Notes: a model not told the origin generated them from the sequence alone. A stretch of 64,000 nucleotides of DNA from Pantoea rwandensis (GCF_000759475.1 NZ_CP009454.1:1612001-1676000), one strand, 5' to 3'; numbered from the stretch's first letter, positions 15,639 to 23,441 are shown. Made by a program: numbers and translations.

Positions 15639-16177
15639 GGTGTTACCTCATAATGAGTCCGGCCGGTGCTGCCCGGTTCCGGGTGTGTCTTTGGGTAACT
15701 CCCTATTTTGAGAATATTTTACCTAATGTAAACAACCCCTTGCACGGTGGTGCTTGGCTGAGATATGAACAATAAATCTTCAGTTGGTTAATATAGGTAT
15801 ATATAGGTTTATGTAGGTATTTGGGCGTTTGCCGTGTGAGGTTTGATAACCAAAATCAATTGATTATCTCTAATCAACAAGAAAAAACTGTAGATTGGCT
15901 TGCCAGAAAAAGGCTGATTTTTTTTAGAGCAGTGAAGACTAGTGAACACTGAGTGAAGACTTAATCTATAACTGTTCACTGCTTTACTTACTGTATTTAC
16001 TATCTTTTTTATCTTAGTGAACAGTAGTGAATAGTTATATAAGAACTAAAAGTCGTTAAAGCATAAGTTAGGCAAGATTTCGGGTTTGTTTGCTGAGCGA
16101 CAGGCAGAAAGCAATGAAATGATTCGTCCGTTGGTACACGACAGAATGTGCTCATCCTTTACAGACGATGCGAGACA
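15639..16177. other. Satellite divergent control region and candidate replication origin
   Basis: A gene-free AT-rich stretch between the leftward early operon and the rightward psu-ogr operon. It holds three ATAGGT/GTAGGT direct repeats (15799-15824) and six AGTGAA-type units: 15931-15939, 15941-15949, 15952-15960, inverted at 15972-15980, 16016-16024 and 16026-16034. These resemble the GGTGAACAG iterons bound by P4 alpha protein. A TGT-N10-ACA dyad at 16087-16102 could be a late-activator site for the psu promoter, but the known P2/P4 spacing is 12, so this is tentative. Confidence 0.55.
15931..16034. repeat. Iteron-like AGTGAACA repeats (candidate ori)
   Basis: Six copies of AGTGAA(C/G/T)A(C/G), five direct and one inverted, within 104 bases, with a matching pair at 10361-10378. 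Alpha-type initiators recognise GGTGAACAG-like iterons. Confidence 0.55.
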
Positions 16178-16897
16178 ATGATGAGCACTACAGAAAATAA
16201 ACCTGCGTCACTGATTCGATTTGAAAAAGCGCGCGCCGAGCACACGGCAAAAATGACGACGTATAACACTGTCGCTGCTGACATCACCCGTTGCGAAAAA
16301 GAACGTCAGGAAGCTATTGAGGCGGGTAAAGAAGCTGAGAGCAACTGGCGTACTAATTTCCGAAAACTGCGCGGTAATCTCACTGAGGAACTTCGATCCG
16401 AACATTCGCAACGCATCGCCAGCCGCGAGTTGGCCGATGAATTTGCGGGATTGCTGAAAGAACTGCAATTGGATAAGCAGTCTGCCATGTTGAGCTGCTG
16501 CACCAGTGGTAAAGAGTACGTAGATTCACACAGCACTGCCTTCACTGAATTTGCGGATACACACTGGCAATCGGCGATGCGTAACGTAAGCCCTTCGTTG
16601 CTATGGGCGATCAAACTGCGCATCCAGCGTGAAAAAATTTCCTCAACCTTTGTCGGAGACGATCGCGACACTATTCGCGACATCGCCGCGCTTGTAGGGG
16701 AAGCTTTAACGCGGGCAGCGGCTGAATTACCTGAAAGTATTCTTCATGAAGCTCCATTACTGGAGTCCATCGGTGTTAGCCGTCCGGCGCTAACTGGCGT
16801 TGATATGGAACTGTATAGTTCACCTTCAAGCCGCAAAAGACTTTGTGCATCAATTCGTGAACAGCGTGCAAAACTGCAAGAGGGCAATCAGCCATGA
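16178..16897 (+). CDS. psu: Psu-like protein (phage polarity suppression family)
   Basis: A 239-residue, helix-rich protein (long charged helices at residues 10-90). Its end, SIGVSRPALTGVDMELYSSP then SRKRLCASIREQRAKLQ, aligns in kind with the end of P4 Psu (an IGFRP segment, then FSRKSAQLASRQ). P4 Psu decorates the small capsid and also inhibits the Rho factor. The protein is about 50 residues longer than P4 Psu (190). ATG at 16178 or 16181 fits; an in-frame GTG at 16148 is less likely. The stop overlaps the ogr start (ATGA), matching the paired psu/delta late genes of P4. Confidence 0.7.
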   Translation: MMSTTENKPASLIRFEKARAEHTAKMTTYNTVAADITRCEKERQEAIEAGKEAESNWRTNFRKLRGNLTEELRSEHSQRIASRELADEFAGLLKELQLDKQSAMLSCCTSGKEYVDSHSTAFTEFADTHWQSAMRNVSPSLLWAIKLRIQREKISSTFVGDDRDTIRDIAALVGEALTRAAAELPESILHEAPLLESIGVSRPALTGVDMELYSSPSSRKRLCASIREQRAKLQEGNQP

Positions 16898-17142
16898 TGC
16901 ATTGCCCTTACTGCAAAAGCCCGGCGCATGCAAAATCCAGCCGCTACATGTCCGAACAGGTAAAAGAGCGCTATCACCAATGCACTAATCTGGATTGCTC
17001 CTGCACTTTCAAGACGAATGAGAGCATTACTAGAGTCATCACCGCGCCACCGCCGGAACCCGTTGAGGAAGTCGTGCCGGTGCCGATTAAGGAACGGCAG
17101 ACGTTAGGCCGATACGGCTCAGCATTTCGTAATACTCATTAG
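16894..17142 (+). CDS. ogr: Ogr/Delta-family zinc-finger late activator
   Basis: An 82-residue activator with the P2 Ogr / P4 Delta signature: MHCPYCKSPAHAKSSRY then TKERYHQC-like KERYHQCTNLDCSCTF, giving the Cys-x2-Cys ... Cys-x4-Cys zinc site. These proteins bind TGT/ACA dyads about 55 bases upstream of P2/P4 late promoters and contact RNA polymerase alpha. Having one implies the satellite can turn on helper late genes and its own. Two ATGs are adjacent (16894, 16897); Ogr homologues start one residue before HCP. A terminator follows at once. Confidence 0.92.
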   Translation: MMHCPYCKSPAHAKSSRYMSEQVKERYHQCTNLDCSCTFKTNESITRVITAPPPEPVEEVVPVPIKERQTLGRYGSAFRNTH

Positions 17143-17150
17143 CCTTACAG

Positions 17151-17175
17151 CCGCTGCCCCGACAGCGGTTTTTTT
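17151..17175 (+). terminator. Terminator of the psu-ogr operon
   Basis: Stem CCGCTG / CAGCGG with loop CCCCGA, then seven Ts. Confidence 0.85.
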
Positions 17176-17508
17176 GTATCTGCAGTTCGCCGTTTGAAAG
17201 CCTTTTTTCTGGCAAGCCGGTTTGTAAAGAGCCATGCATGCATAGAGTGCATGGATTCGCATGCAAAATAATGCGTTAGTGGGATAGGTTCAAGCCATAC
17301 AGGGCGCGGCTTAGATGGCTTTATGCACCTGCATGAAAAGCGATGCATAAAGCGGGCAGGCGTGGCGGGGATAGCATTGCGCGCGATGAGGTTTTCAAGG
17401 TTTGAAACACCTTTACTAAGGTTCACTACAAATATGTGTATTTGAACTGCTATTGAAAAATTCTAAACATAAGTGTAATTAATCCTAATCAATACAAGGG
17501 AGATGGGA
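17176..17508. other. Gene-free region with cos and the promoter of the defence-like operon
   Basis: Dyads built on GCATGC/ATGCAT recur at 17233-17267 and 17325-17347, just before cos, as expected for terminase-binding (cosB-like) sequence. From about 17400 the sequence becomes AT-rich and leads into the cargo operon. No convincing -35/-10 pair was found. Confidence 0.4.
17359..17377 (+). other. P2/P4-type cos (cohesive end) site
   Basis: GGCGTGGCGGGGATAGCAT matches the P2/P4 19-base cohesive end as I remember it (GGCGAGGCGGGGAAAGCAC) at 16 of 19 positions, and the following TGCGCGC also agrees. Its place just after psu-ogr is as in P4. It is the site where a P2-type helper terminase would cut and package the element. 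Confidence 0.75.
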
Positions 17509-18579
17509 ATGGAAGAAGAAAGCGATTTAGATCGGCTAAACACTGAGTGGGTCACTGTAAATGCAATCCGAGGCATGGTGAAGCTAGCCACTAATAGTGA
17601 TATGGCTAAATCAACATATTCGAATATTTTGGACTTGGGGGGAGTTCTTTATCCGGAGTTGTTAGGGCCAGAAACAAGCATCTTAAGAAGAGAGTTTGAA
17701 AGTGATCTATGTAAGGAATATAGACAGAAATCACAGCTTTTGTCCCTTAGAAGAAACATTGAAGTTCCAGCAATAGATATTGTTAATACTGATATAGAAG
17801 AATTAAGAGGGTTACTTAGTCTAGCAACTAATAGTAGTAGGGTAGATCAATTAAAAAAACGGTTAATCCAACTCAATAATGTGAAAGATGAGTTAATTAT
17901 AAAGCCCCACACTGAGACGCAGCTTATTTTTAGAGATGCCTATAATGTGGACCGAGGAATAAAAAGTTTAGCTAGCAGTCAAGCAGCAAAAGACTTCCGC
18001 TTAACGGATGATAAAGCATTAAGATTGCGCGTTCTGCATCCAGAGCGACCAGAGCACATTACAGGGGCCGATATTATATATGAAAGGCATGATATAAAAA
18101 ATGAAAGAATAAGCATAGTTGCTGTTCAATATAAAATATGGGAGAACAGGAAATTACCTTTTACGGATGAACGAATGCTATCCCAAATTGATAAAATGAA
18201 AAAATTCCTTTGCGATAAAGATGCCTGCTGTGCAGGAGGTGGAGACCAACGCTACAGATTCCCTTTTTGTTCAGCATTCATTCGGCCAACCGATAAACTG
18301 CAAAAAGCAGACCAAAAGCTTATATCTTATGGTGAACATCTCCCGATATGTAGCATTCAGGACTGTTTAACATTAGGGCCAAAAGGTGGTGTTTTACTCG
18401 AATATGATTCATTTAAAGATGTTTCGTTGTCGAGTGAAATGTTTGAAGTTCTTTTTAATAGAGGAAAGATAGGCTCAAGATCGTTTAGCTATAATGAGAT
18501 TGAATTAATGTATGAGCAGGTGAAAGTTACCGACTATGGAGATCGTGTAATAATTTACGCGCAAGAAATAAATAATTGA
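17509..18579 (+). CDS. Putative nuclease (PD-(D/E)XK-like, QxK motif), partner of the OLD protein
   Basis: A 356-residue protein of no recognised family, first gene of the cargo operon. In the second half, GADIIYE (Asp188) is followed 18 residues later by VAVQYKIW (Gln207, Lys209) in predicted beta strands: the D-(x)n-QxK arrangement of Mrr-like restriction endonuclease folds. The first half is helical with a likely coiled coil (about residues 65-140). A Cys-rich patch (KDACCAGGGD) follows the motif. ATG at 17509 is chosen over 17503 because AAGGGAG then lies six bases upstream. Only 12 bases separate it from the OLD gene. The motif reading is inference; AT-rich codon use marks recent transfer. 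Confidence 0.6.
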   Translation: MEEESDLDRLNTEWVTVNAIRGMVKLATNSDMAKSTYSNILDLGGVLYPELLGPETSILRREFESDLCKEYRQKSQLLSLRRNIEVPAIDIVNTDIEELRGLLSLATNSSRVDQLKKRLIQLNNVKDELIIKPHTETQLIFRDAYNVDRGIKSLASSQAAKDFRLTDDKALRLRVLHPERPEHITGADIIYERHDIKNERISIVAVQYKIWENRKLPFTDERMLSQIDKMKKFLCDKDACCAGGGDQRYRFPFCSAFIRPTDKLQKADQKLISYGEHLPICSIQDCLTLGPKGGVLLEYDSFKDVSLSSEMFEVLFNRGKIGSRSFSYNEIELMYEQVKVTDYGDRVIIYAQEINN

Positions 18580-18591
18580 AAAGGAGTTGTT

Positions 18592-20247
18592 ATGAAACTT
18601 AATTCTCTAATTGTTAAGAACTTTAAGGGTATATCCTCAGAGACGAAAATATTAATTGATAATGTTGTAATCTTAATAGGTAGAAATAATTGCTGTAAGT
18701 CCACTATTTTAGATGCTTATGAAGCTTATCATTCAATTGGATCGGCAAGAAGTATTGATGATTTTCATAATCGTGATGAGAGTATCCCTATCGAAATTAC
18801 AGGCGTTTTTGTCGATATTACTCAGGATGATATCGATACGATTGGTAGAGAATGGCATATTGCGAATGATCCTGATTTTGGAGAATGTGCAAAATTCAAA
18901 ATTGTATGGAATAAAGCAGATGAATCAGGGAAAAAGTTTAGTTTTAGTAATAAAATTAACGATTGGAAGGAAGGGGGAGCCGGAGGGTGGAATACAATGC
19001 TGGCAAGTAGGCTACCAACTCCAATCAGAATAAATCCAAACGACTCACCTTCAACACTTGAACAGATTGTAAAAGACCTAATAGCATCAAACGCTCTAAA
19101 AAAAATAAAAGCCGATAAGTCTAAAGTCTCAAAGATATTAGGTGAAATACAGGCTTTAGCAAAAGAAATAGAAGTTGAGCTCGACGATAGTATTAAAGAA
19201 ATAAGTCAAGGTATTGAAGATAATGTTGAGCTAATGTTTAATGGTTTAAAAGTTAGGTTTGAAACTGGGGTGGGTAAATTTGAACCTGAAAAAGCTATAA
19301 AAGAAGGAAGCCGATTTTATTTTGAGACTAATGGAAATGGCTCACCTTTAACGCATCAAGGCTCAGGCGTTCAGCGCGCGTTTTTATGGGCGTCCATTAA
19401 AACGTTAAGTTCGCGTGGTATGCTAAAAAAAGGCAAGACTGCAATTTCATCTGAAAAGCCTAAAATACTTTTAATTGATGAGCCCGAAATGAATATGCAT
19501 CCATCTGTAATAAGATCGGTTAGTGAAGCTATTTATTCACTGTCAGAACTGCCAGAGTGGCAAATTTTATGCACTACACACTCGCCTATTTTTATCGATC
19601 TCACAAACCCGCACACCACACTTATTCGGGTCAGTAATGAAAATAATAAACTTGGTTATTTTCAAACTGATAAGGTTAGTTTTAGTGAGGTTGAAAAGGA
19701 TAATATAAAAACCTTGGTGAAATGCTGCCCTACCGTTAATGAGTTCTTCTTTTACGAGAATGCGTTTCTTGTCGAAGGAGATACTGAATTTTTAGCTTAT
19801 CAGCATTTGATTTCAGCTGAAAAATTGAATCACAAGTATTGTGTTATTAATTGTAGAGGTAAGGCAAACATACCAACTTTTATTAAAATATTTAATCAGT
19901 TTGAAGGTCGGGCAATAGCGGTACATGACTTAGATGAAAAATTTAATGATGGTGGTAAAAAGAACGCAATGTGGTCAATAAATTATAGTATACGTAAAGC
20001 CGCAGATGATACAAGTATGAGAGTTAAAACCTTAGTTCATTACCCTGACTTTGAGGGGTTTTATTTTGGCGAAAAACCAACAAAGGATAAGCCATATAAT
20101 CTTTTCAAACACATTACTAATAAGGACTATGATGTTGATGTAAAGTATGATTTATTCAGGAATTCTTTAAAAAGAATTGAAGATGGTACCCATTCAGGGC
20201 TTTATGATTCCGAAATGGACTTTAAAAAAAGATGGGATGATATTTAA
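18592..20247 (+). CDS. OLD-family ATPase-TOPRIM nuclease
   Basis: A 551-residue protein with an ABC/SMC-like ATPase and a C-terminal TOPRIM nuclease domain, the architecture of P2 Old and GajA. Seen in order: Walker A GRNNCCKST (residues 30-38), signature-like QGSGVQR (256-262), Walker B ILLIDEPEMN (Asp296, Glu297), switch histidine TTHSP (His330), TOPRIM VEGDTE (Glu395, Glu399) and the metal-binding DLD (Asp446, Asp448). Cys35 stands where a glycine normally precedes the Walker lysine. AAGGAG lies five bases before the ATG. The pair lies between cos and int, where P4-type satellites keep anti-phage genes, so a defence role is likely; no GajB-type helicase is beside it. Confidence 0.85.
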   Translation: MKLNSLIVKNFKGISSETKILIDNVVILIGRNNCCKSTILDAYEAYHSIGSARSIDDFHNRDESIPIEITGVFVDITQDDIDTIGREWHIANDPDFGECAKFKIVWNKADESGKKFSFSNKINDWKEGGAGGWNTMLASRLPTPIRINPNDSPSTLEQIVKDLIASNALKKIKADKSKVSKILGEIQALAKEIEVELDDSIKEISQGIEDNVELMFNGLKVRFETGVGKFEPEKAIKEGSRFYFETNGNGSPLTHQGSGVQRAFLWASIKTLSSRGMLKKGKTAISSEKPKILLIDEPEMNMHPSVIRSVSEAIYSLSELPEWQILCTTHSPIFIDLTNPHTTLIRVSNENNKLGYFQTDKVSFSEVEKDNIKTLVKCCPTVNEFFFYENAFLVEGDTEFLAYQHLISAEKLNHKYCVINCRGKANIPTFIKIFNQFEGRAIAVHDLDEKFNDGGKKNAMWSINYSIRKAADDTSMRVKTLVHYPDFEGFYFGEKPTKDKPYNLFKHITNKDYDVDVKYDLFRNSLKRIEDGTHSGLYDSEMDFKKRWDDI

Positions 20248-20273
20248 TCTCCCACCACGTAAATATTAGGGGG

Positions 20274-21467
20274 TTAAGGTTTGTTATATACTTTATTCCC
20301 CCACCACTCCATGAGTTCTTTTCTTTGATCTAAATATGTTGAGCGGTTATAAGCTCTGCGAACTTCATTTTTATCACTATGGGCTAATGCTGCTTCAATA
20401 ACATCAGGGTTGAAACCCGCCTCATTTAATGCGGTACTTGCAATCGACCGTAAGCCATGAGCAACAAGTTTTCCGCCGTAACCAATGCGCTTTAAGGCCG
20501 CATTTGCAGTTTGGCTATTCATTGGTTGCTTAGGATCGTTTCTGCTTGGAAAAACGTACTGTCGGTTAGCACTTATAGGACGCATAACCTCAAGAATCTC
20601 CAGAGCTTGTTTCGACAATGGAACGACATGTTCTCGCTTGGCCTTCATGCGATCAGCTGGAATAACCCAAAGTTTCATATCGAAGTCGATTTCCGCCCAT
20701 TGTGTGCCGGAGGCTTCTGCTGGTCTTACTAAGGTAAGAAGCTGCCACTCGATTAAACAGCGAGTGGCGACTGAGAGATTGGACATCACTAATGAGCGCA
20801 TCAGCTTGGGCAGTTCTTCCGGGCGTAATGTTGGCATGTTTTGTTTTTTTGGCTTTTCGAAAGCCATCCCGACACCAGAAGCTGGGTTTGCATCAATCAA
20901 ACCGGTGTTAACCGCATAAATCATGATCTCGTTGATGCGCTGCACTAAGCGGCGAACTGTCTCAAGCGCCCCGCGAGCTTTAATCGGCTCCAGTGCTTCA
21001 ACGATCGTTCTGGCTTTGAGTGTTTGAACAGGAATCTCACCAATAGAAGGGAATATGTCTTTCTCCAGCGATCGCCAAATATCCTTGGCGTAATCCTCAG
21101 TGACGCTTTTGCTTTTAAGCAGGAACCACCTCCCGGCCACAACCGAAAAAATGCTATCCAGCTCGATTTGGCGTTGCTCAGAAACTTCCTCTTGCTGCTT
21201 CTGCGGGTCGATCCCTTGTGCAAGCAGCGTCAAATATTGGTCACGCATTTGGCGTGCGACAGCGAGCGTTAGGGCAGGGTATGAACCAAGGCTGAGGTTT
21301 GTACGACTGCCGCTTTCTGGCCGCTGGTAGCGAAAACGCCACAGTTTTTTACCGGATGTTTTTACGAGCATGAAAAGCCCGTCGCCATCGTGCAGCGTGA
21401 AGTCCTTTTCTTGAGGCTTAGCTTTGAGGATTTCGTTGTTGGTGAGGGGGCGTGTCATCCGCGCCAT
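20274..21467 (-). CDS. P4-type tyrosine integrase
   Basis: A 397-residue site-specific recombinase. The N-terminal arm-binding domain of the P4/CP4-57 group is evident (KDFTLHDGDGLFMLVKTSGKKLWRFRY), then a core-binding helix bundle and the catalytic domain with Arg248 (LVRPAE), the His337-x-x-Arg340 box (HGLRS), LAHSDKNEVR and the AYNR tyrosine. It lies beside ssrA, its target. ATG at 21467 gives the usual N-terminus (MARMTRPL); an in-frame GTG at 21509 falls inside the repeats upstream and is not used. The gene points away from ssrA, and its promoter region carries the arm-type repeats, allowing autoregulation. Confidence 0.95.
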   Translation of the reverse strand: MARMTRPLTNNEILKAKPQEKDFTLHDGDGLFMLVKTSGKKLWRFRYQRPESGSRTNLSLGSYPALTLAVARQMRDQYLTLLAQGIDPQKQQEEVSEQRQIELDSIFSVVAGRWFLLKSKSVTEDYAKDIWRSLEKDIFPSIGEIPVQTLKARTIVEALEPIKARGALETVRRLVQRINEIMIYAVNTGLIDANPASGVGMAFEKPKKQNMPTLRPEELPKLMRSLVMSNLSVATRCLIEWQLLTLVRPAEASGTQWAEIDFDMKLWVIPADRMKAKREHVVPLSKQALEILEVMRPISANRQYVFPSRNDPKQPMNSQTANAALKRIGYGGKLVAHGLRSIASTALNEAGFNPDVIEAALAHSDKNEVRRAYNRSTYLDQRKELMEWWGNKVYNKP

Positions 21468-21485
21468 GACTGGTTTCCGTCCATA

Positions 21486-21542
21486 ATTGGTACACGTTTT
21501 TAGGTACACATTATAGCGTGTACCTAAACGTGTACCAATTAT
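21486..21542. repeat. Right arm-type repeats in the int promoter region
   Basis: Four GTGTACC units: two inverted (GGTACAC at 21489-21495 and 21503-21509) and two direct (21518-21524, 21530-21536). The direct block of 25 bases is identical to 10254-10278. Probable integrase arm sites overlapping the int promoter. Confidence 0.6.
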
Positions 21543-21582
21543 CTCTGGATTCAGGCGGATCGTCTCGGAAGATTACAGACAC

Positions 21583-21616
21583 AAAAAAGCCCGCAGGGCT
21601 TGTGCCGTGCGGGCTT
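21583..21616 (-). terminator. Terminator of ssrA
   Basis: Stem AGCCCGCAGGGC / GCCGTGCGGGCT (one mismatch) with a 4-base loop; on the minus strand followed by TTTTTT. The copy displaced by the satellite is at 10102-10135. Confidence 0.8.
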
Positions 21617-21655
21617 CTAGGACTTCTACGGATGACTCTGGAATCATCTTCGAAG

Positions 21656-21685
21656 GATTTTGGTGGAGCTGGCGGGAGTTGAACC
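21656..21685. mobile_element. attR of the satellite, inside the ssrA 3' end
   Basis: The tmRNA acceptor/T-arm end (TTTTGGTGGAGCTGGCGGG ...) restored by the element; matches attL at 10174-10191 apart from single-base gaps. The gene stays functional because the element supplies an intact 3' end. Confidence 0.7.
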
Positions 21686-22022
21686 CGCGTCCGAAATTAC
21701 TACACCGTCGGTACTACATGCTTAGTCAGTCTTTACATTCGCCGGCCAGCTGCGGACAGACACGCCACTGACAAACTAGCCTGATTAGATTTAGTGCTTC
21801 AACCCCAGGCAAGGCATCCACACGATCTCTTTTGGGTTTGACCTCTCTTGATCCCCGTCTTAAGAGCGGAAGCTAGGGAGAGAGGGCTCTTGGCAGGTTA
21901 TTAAGCTGCTAAAGCGTAGTTTTCGTCGTTTGCGACTATTTTTTTGCGGCTTTTAACGAGGCAAACCGCCCCTCGACATGCACCTAAGGCTTCACAATCC
22001 CGTCGAGTCCAGAATCAGCCCC
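21661..22022 (-). ncRNA. ssrA: tmRNA (ssrA)
   Basis: A 362-nt transfer-messenger RNA on the minus strand. The 5' end GGGGCTGATTCTGGACTCGA pairs with the 3' end ending in CCACCA to form the tRNA-like domain. The tag reading frame is visible about 90 bases in: after the resume codon GCA it encodes ANDENYALAA and stops, as in E. coli. With SmpB it rescues stalled ribosomes and tags the product for degradation. Its 3' end is the integration target of the satellite. Confidence 0.97.
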
Positions 22023-22030
22023 AAGAACTT

Positions 22031-22058
22031 CTTATACTACAGAAAAGTGACGGTTGAA
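22031..22058 (-). promoter_or_regulatory. Probable ssrA promoter
   Basis: On the minus strand TTCAAC (22053-22058), 16 bases, TATAAG (22031-22036), ending 8 bases before the tmRNA 5' end. Confidence 0.55.
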
Positions 22059-22066
22059 TCCAGTGC

Positions 22067-22549
22067 TTAACGCTTTGAATTCTTCATAATACGTGCTTTA
22101 TCCATCTGCCATTCGCGATCTTTCACATCGTTACGCTTGTCGTGTTCTTTCTTACCGCGCGCCACGCCGATCTTCAGCTTGGCCCAGGCGTTTTTCCAGT
22201 ACATCGACAGTGCAACCACGGTGAAACCTTCGCGGTTCACACGACCGTAAAGCGAATCGAGTTCGCGCTGCTTCAGTAAAAGCTTGCGACTACGCGTGGG
22301 ATCACACACCACGTGTGTAGAGGCAACGGCCAGCGGCTGGAAGGTGGAACCGAACAGATAGGCTTCGCCATCGCGCAGCAAAATGTAGCTGTCGCTGATG
22401 TTGGCTTTACCGGCGCGGAGTGATTTAACTTCCCATCCCTGTAGCGACATCCCTGCCTCGAACTCTTCTTCAATGAAGTATTCGTGGCGAGCGCGTTTGT
22501 TGAGGGCAATAGTGGCTGAACCGGGTTTGTGAGCTTTTTTCTTTGTCAT
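22067..22549 (-). CDS. smpB: SsrA-binding protein SmpB
   Basis: A 160-residue partner of tmRNA that delivers it to stalled ribosomes and mimics the missing codon-anticodon pair. The family core is present: [36 protein letters not shown] and [11 protein letters not shown], followed by the basic C-terminal tail [16 protein letters not shown] that enters the mRNA channel. Length equals E. coli SmpB. It is encoded immediately upstream of ssrA on the same strand and is divergent from ratA. Confidence 0.98.
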   Translation of the reverse strand: MTKKKAHKPGSATIALNKRARHEYFIEEEFEAGMSLQGWEVKSLRAGKANISDSYILLRDGEAYLFGSTFQPLAVASTHVVCDPTRSRKLLLKQRELDSLYGRVNREGFTVVALSMYWKNAWAKLKIGVARGKKEHDKRNDVKDREWQMDKARIMKNSKR

Positions 22550-22707
22550 AGTGCGGCGTAGTCTACATCACTCAGTCTGTGGGCGCATCCCCCTGTCCTG
22601 GGGGCGGTAAAAAACACTCTATTTTAGCACAGCTGGCAAACCCGTGAATTTTGTTTGGTGTCCGAAAATGGTATTATTCAACGGTTTTGTGATGAACAGG
22701 AACCATT

Positions 22708-23142
22708 ATGGCCCAGATTAGCCGTTCGGCGTTGGTCCCCTATAGCGCTGAGCAGATGTACCAACTCGTGAATGATGTGGACGCTTATCCTCAGTTTCTT
22801 CCGGGCTGCACCGGCAGCCGTGTATTGGATAATAGCGGAAATCAGATGACGGCAGCGGTAGATGTCTCTAAAGCAGGCATCAGTAAAACCTTTACTACCC
22901 GCAACACGTTGATCAGCAATCAGAGCATTTTAATGCAGCTGGTTGATGGCCCTTTTCGTAAGCTGACCGGTGGGTGGCACTTCACGTCTTTAGGTGATGA
23001 TGCCTGCAAAGTTGAGCTGAGCCTCGACTTCGAATTCACCAATATGTTGGTGGAGATGGCGTTCGGTCGTATTTTCAAAGAACTGGCCAACAGTATGGTG
23101 CAAGCGTTCAGTCAGCGCGCGAAAGAGGTTTACCGTGCCTGA
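22708..23142 (+). CDS. ratA: RatA, START/COQ10-domain protein
   Basis: A 144-residue single-domain protein of the START/polyketide-cyclase fold ([20 protein letters not shown], then [11 protein letters not shown]). It was described in E. coli as a toxin blocking ribosome subunit joining; its eukaryotic relative Coq10 binds coenzyme Q, and a lipid or quinone role is equally possible. An AGGAACC ribosome site precedes ATG. Its end overlaps rnfH by 8 bases, the usual ratA-ratB pair. Confidence 0.93.
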   Translation: MAQISRSALVPYSAEQMYQLVNDVDAYPQFLPGCTGSRVLDNSGNQMTAAVDVSKAGISKTFTTRNTLISNQSILMQLVDGPFRKLTGGWHFTSLGDDACKVELSLDFEFTNMLVEMAFGRIFKELANSMVQAFSQRAKEVYRA

Positions 23143-23425
23143 TATCACCGTTGAGGTAGTTTATGCGCTGCCCAACAAGCAGTACCTGCGTTCGGTAACG
23201 CTGGAAGAGGGCGCGACCGTCGAGCAGGCGATTAAAGCCTCGGGCTTGTTATCACTGCGCAAAGACATCGATCTGGCAAGCAATAAGGTGGGCATTTTTA
23301 GCCGGCCGGTAAAGCTAGGTGATGGCGTTCAGGATGGTGACCGCGTGGAGATTTATCGTCCACTGATTGCGGATCCCAAAGAGATGCGTCGCCAGCGAGC
23401 AGAACGTTCGGCGAGCAATAAGTAG
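23135..23425 (+). CDS. rnfH: RnfH/RatB family ubiquitin-like protein
   Basis: A 96-residue beta-grasp protein of the RnfH family ([40 protein letters not shown]). The role in enterics is uncertain; it was proposed as antitoxin to RatA and, elsewhere, as linked to the Rnf electron-transfer complex. The GTG start lies within the last codons of ratA, so expression is coupled. A strong terminator follows. Confidence 0.93.
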   Translation: MPDITVEVVYALPNKQYLRSVTLEEGATVEQAIKASGLLSLRKDIDLASNKVGIFSRPVKLGDGVQDGDRVEIYRPLIADPKEMRRQRAERSASNK

Positions 23426-23441
23426 CGGAATTACAGACACA

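Larger units (their letters stand above)
10174..21685. mobile_element. P4-type phage satellite integrated at ssrA, about 11.5 kb
   Basis: The element lies between a degenerate ssrA 3' copy on the left and the functional ssrA 3' end on the right, with the integrase gene next to ssrA. Its gene set is that of P4: alpha-type primase-helicase, AlpA/Vis-type regulator, Psu-like and Ogr/Delta-like proteins, CI-RNA region, cos and iteron-like repeats. I find no Sid-like capsid-size gene. Cargo lies at 10732-11382 and 17509-20247, both markedly AT-richer than the backbone. Like P4 it has no head or tail genes and would need a P2-like helper. Confidence 0.85.

Noticed and set aside
17145..17426. 93-codon minus-strand frame between ogr and the cargo operon
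   Set aside because: It spans the psu-ogr terminator and the cos site and has no ribosome site or family resemblance.
21467..21509. GTG at 21509 as integrase start
   Set aside because: It lies inside the GTGTACC repeats and adds 14 residues not typical of the family.
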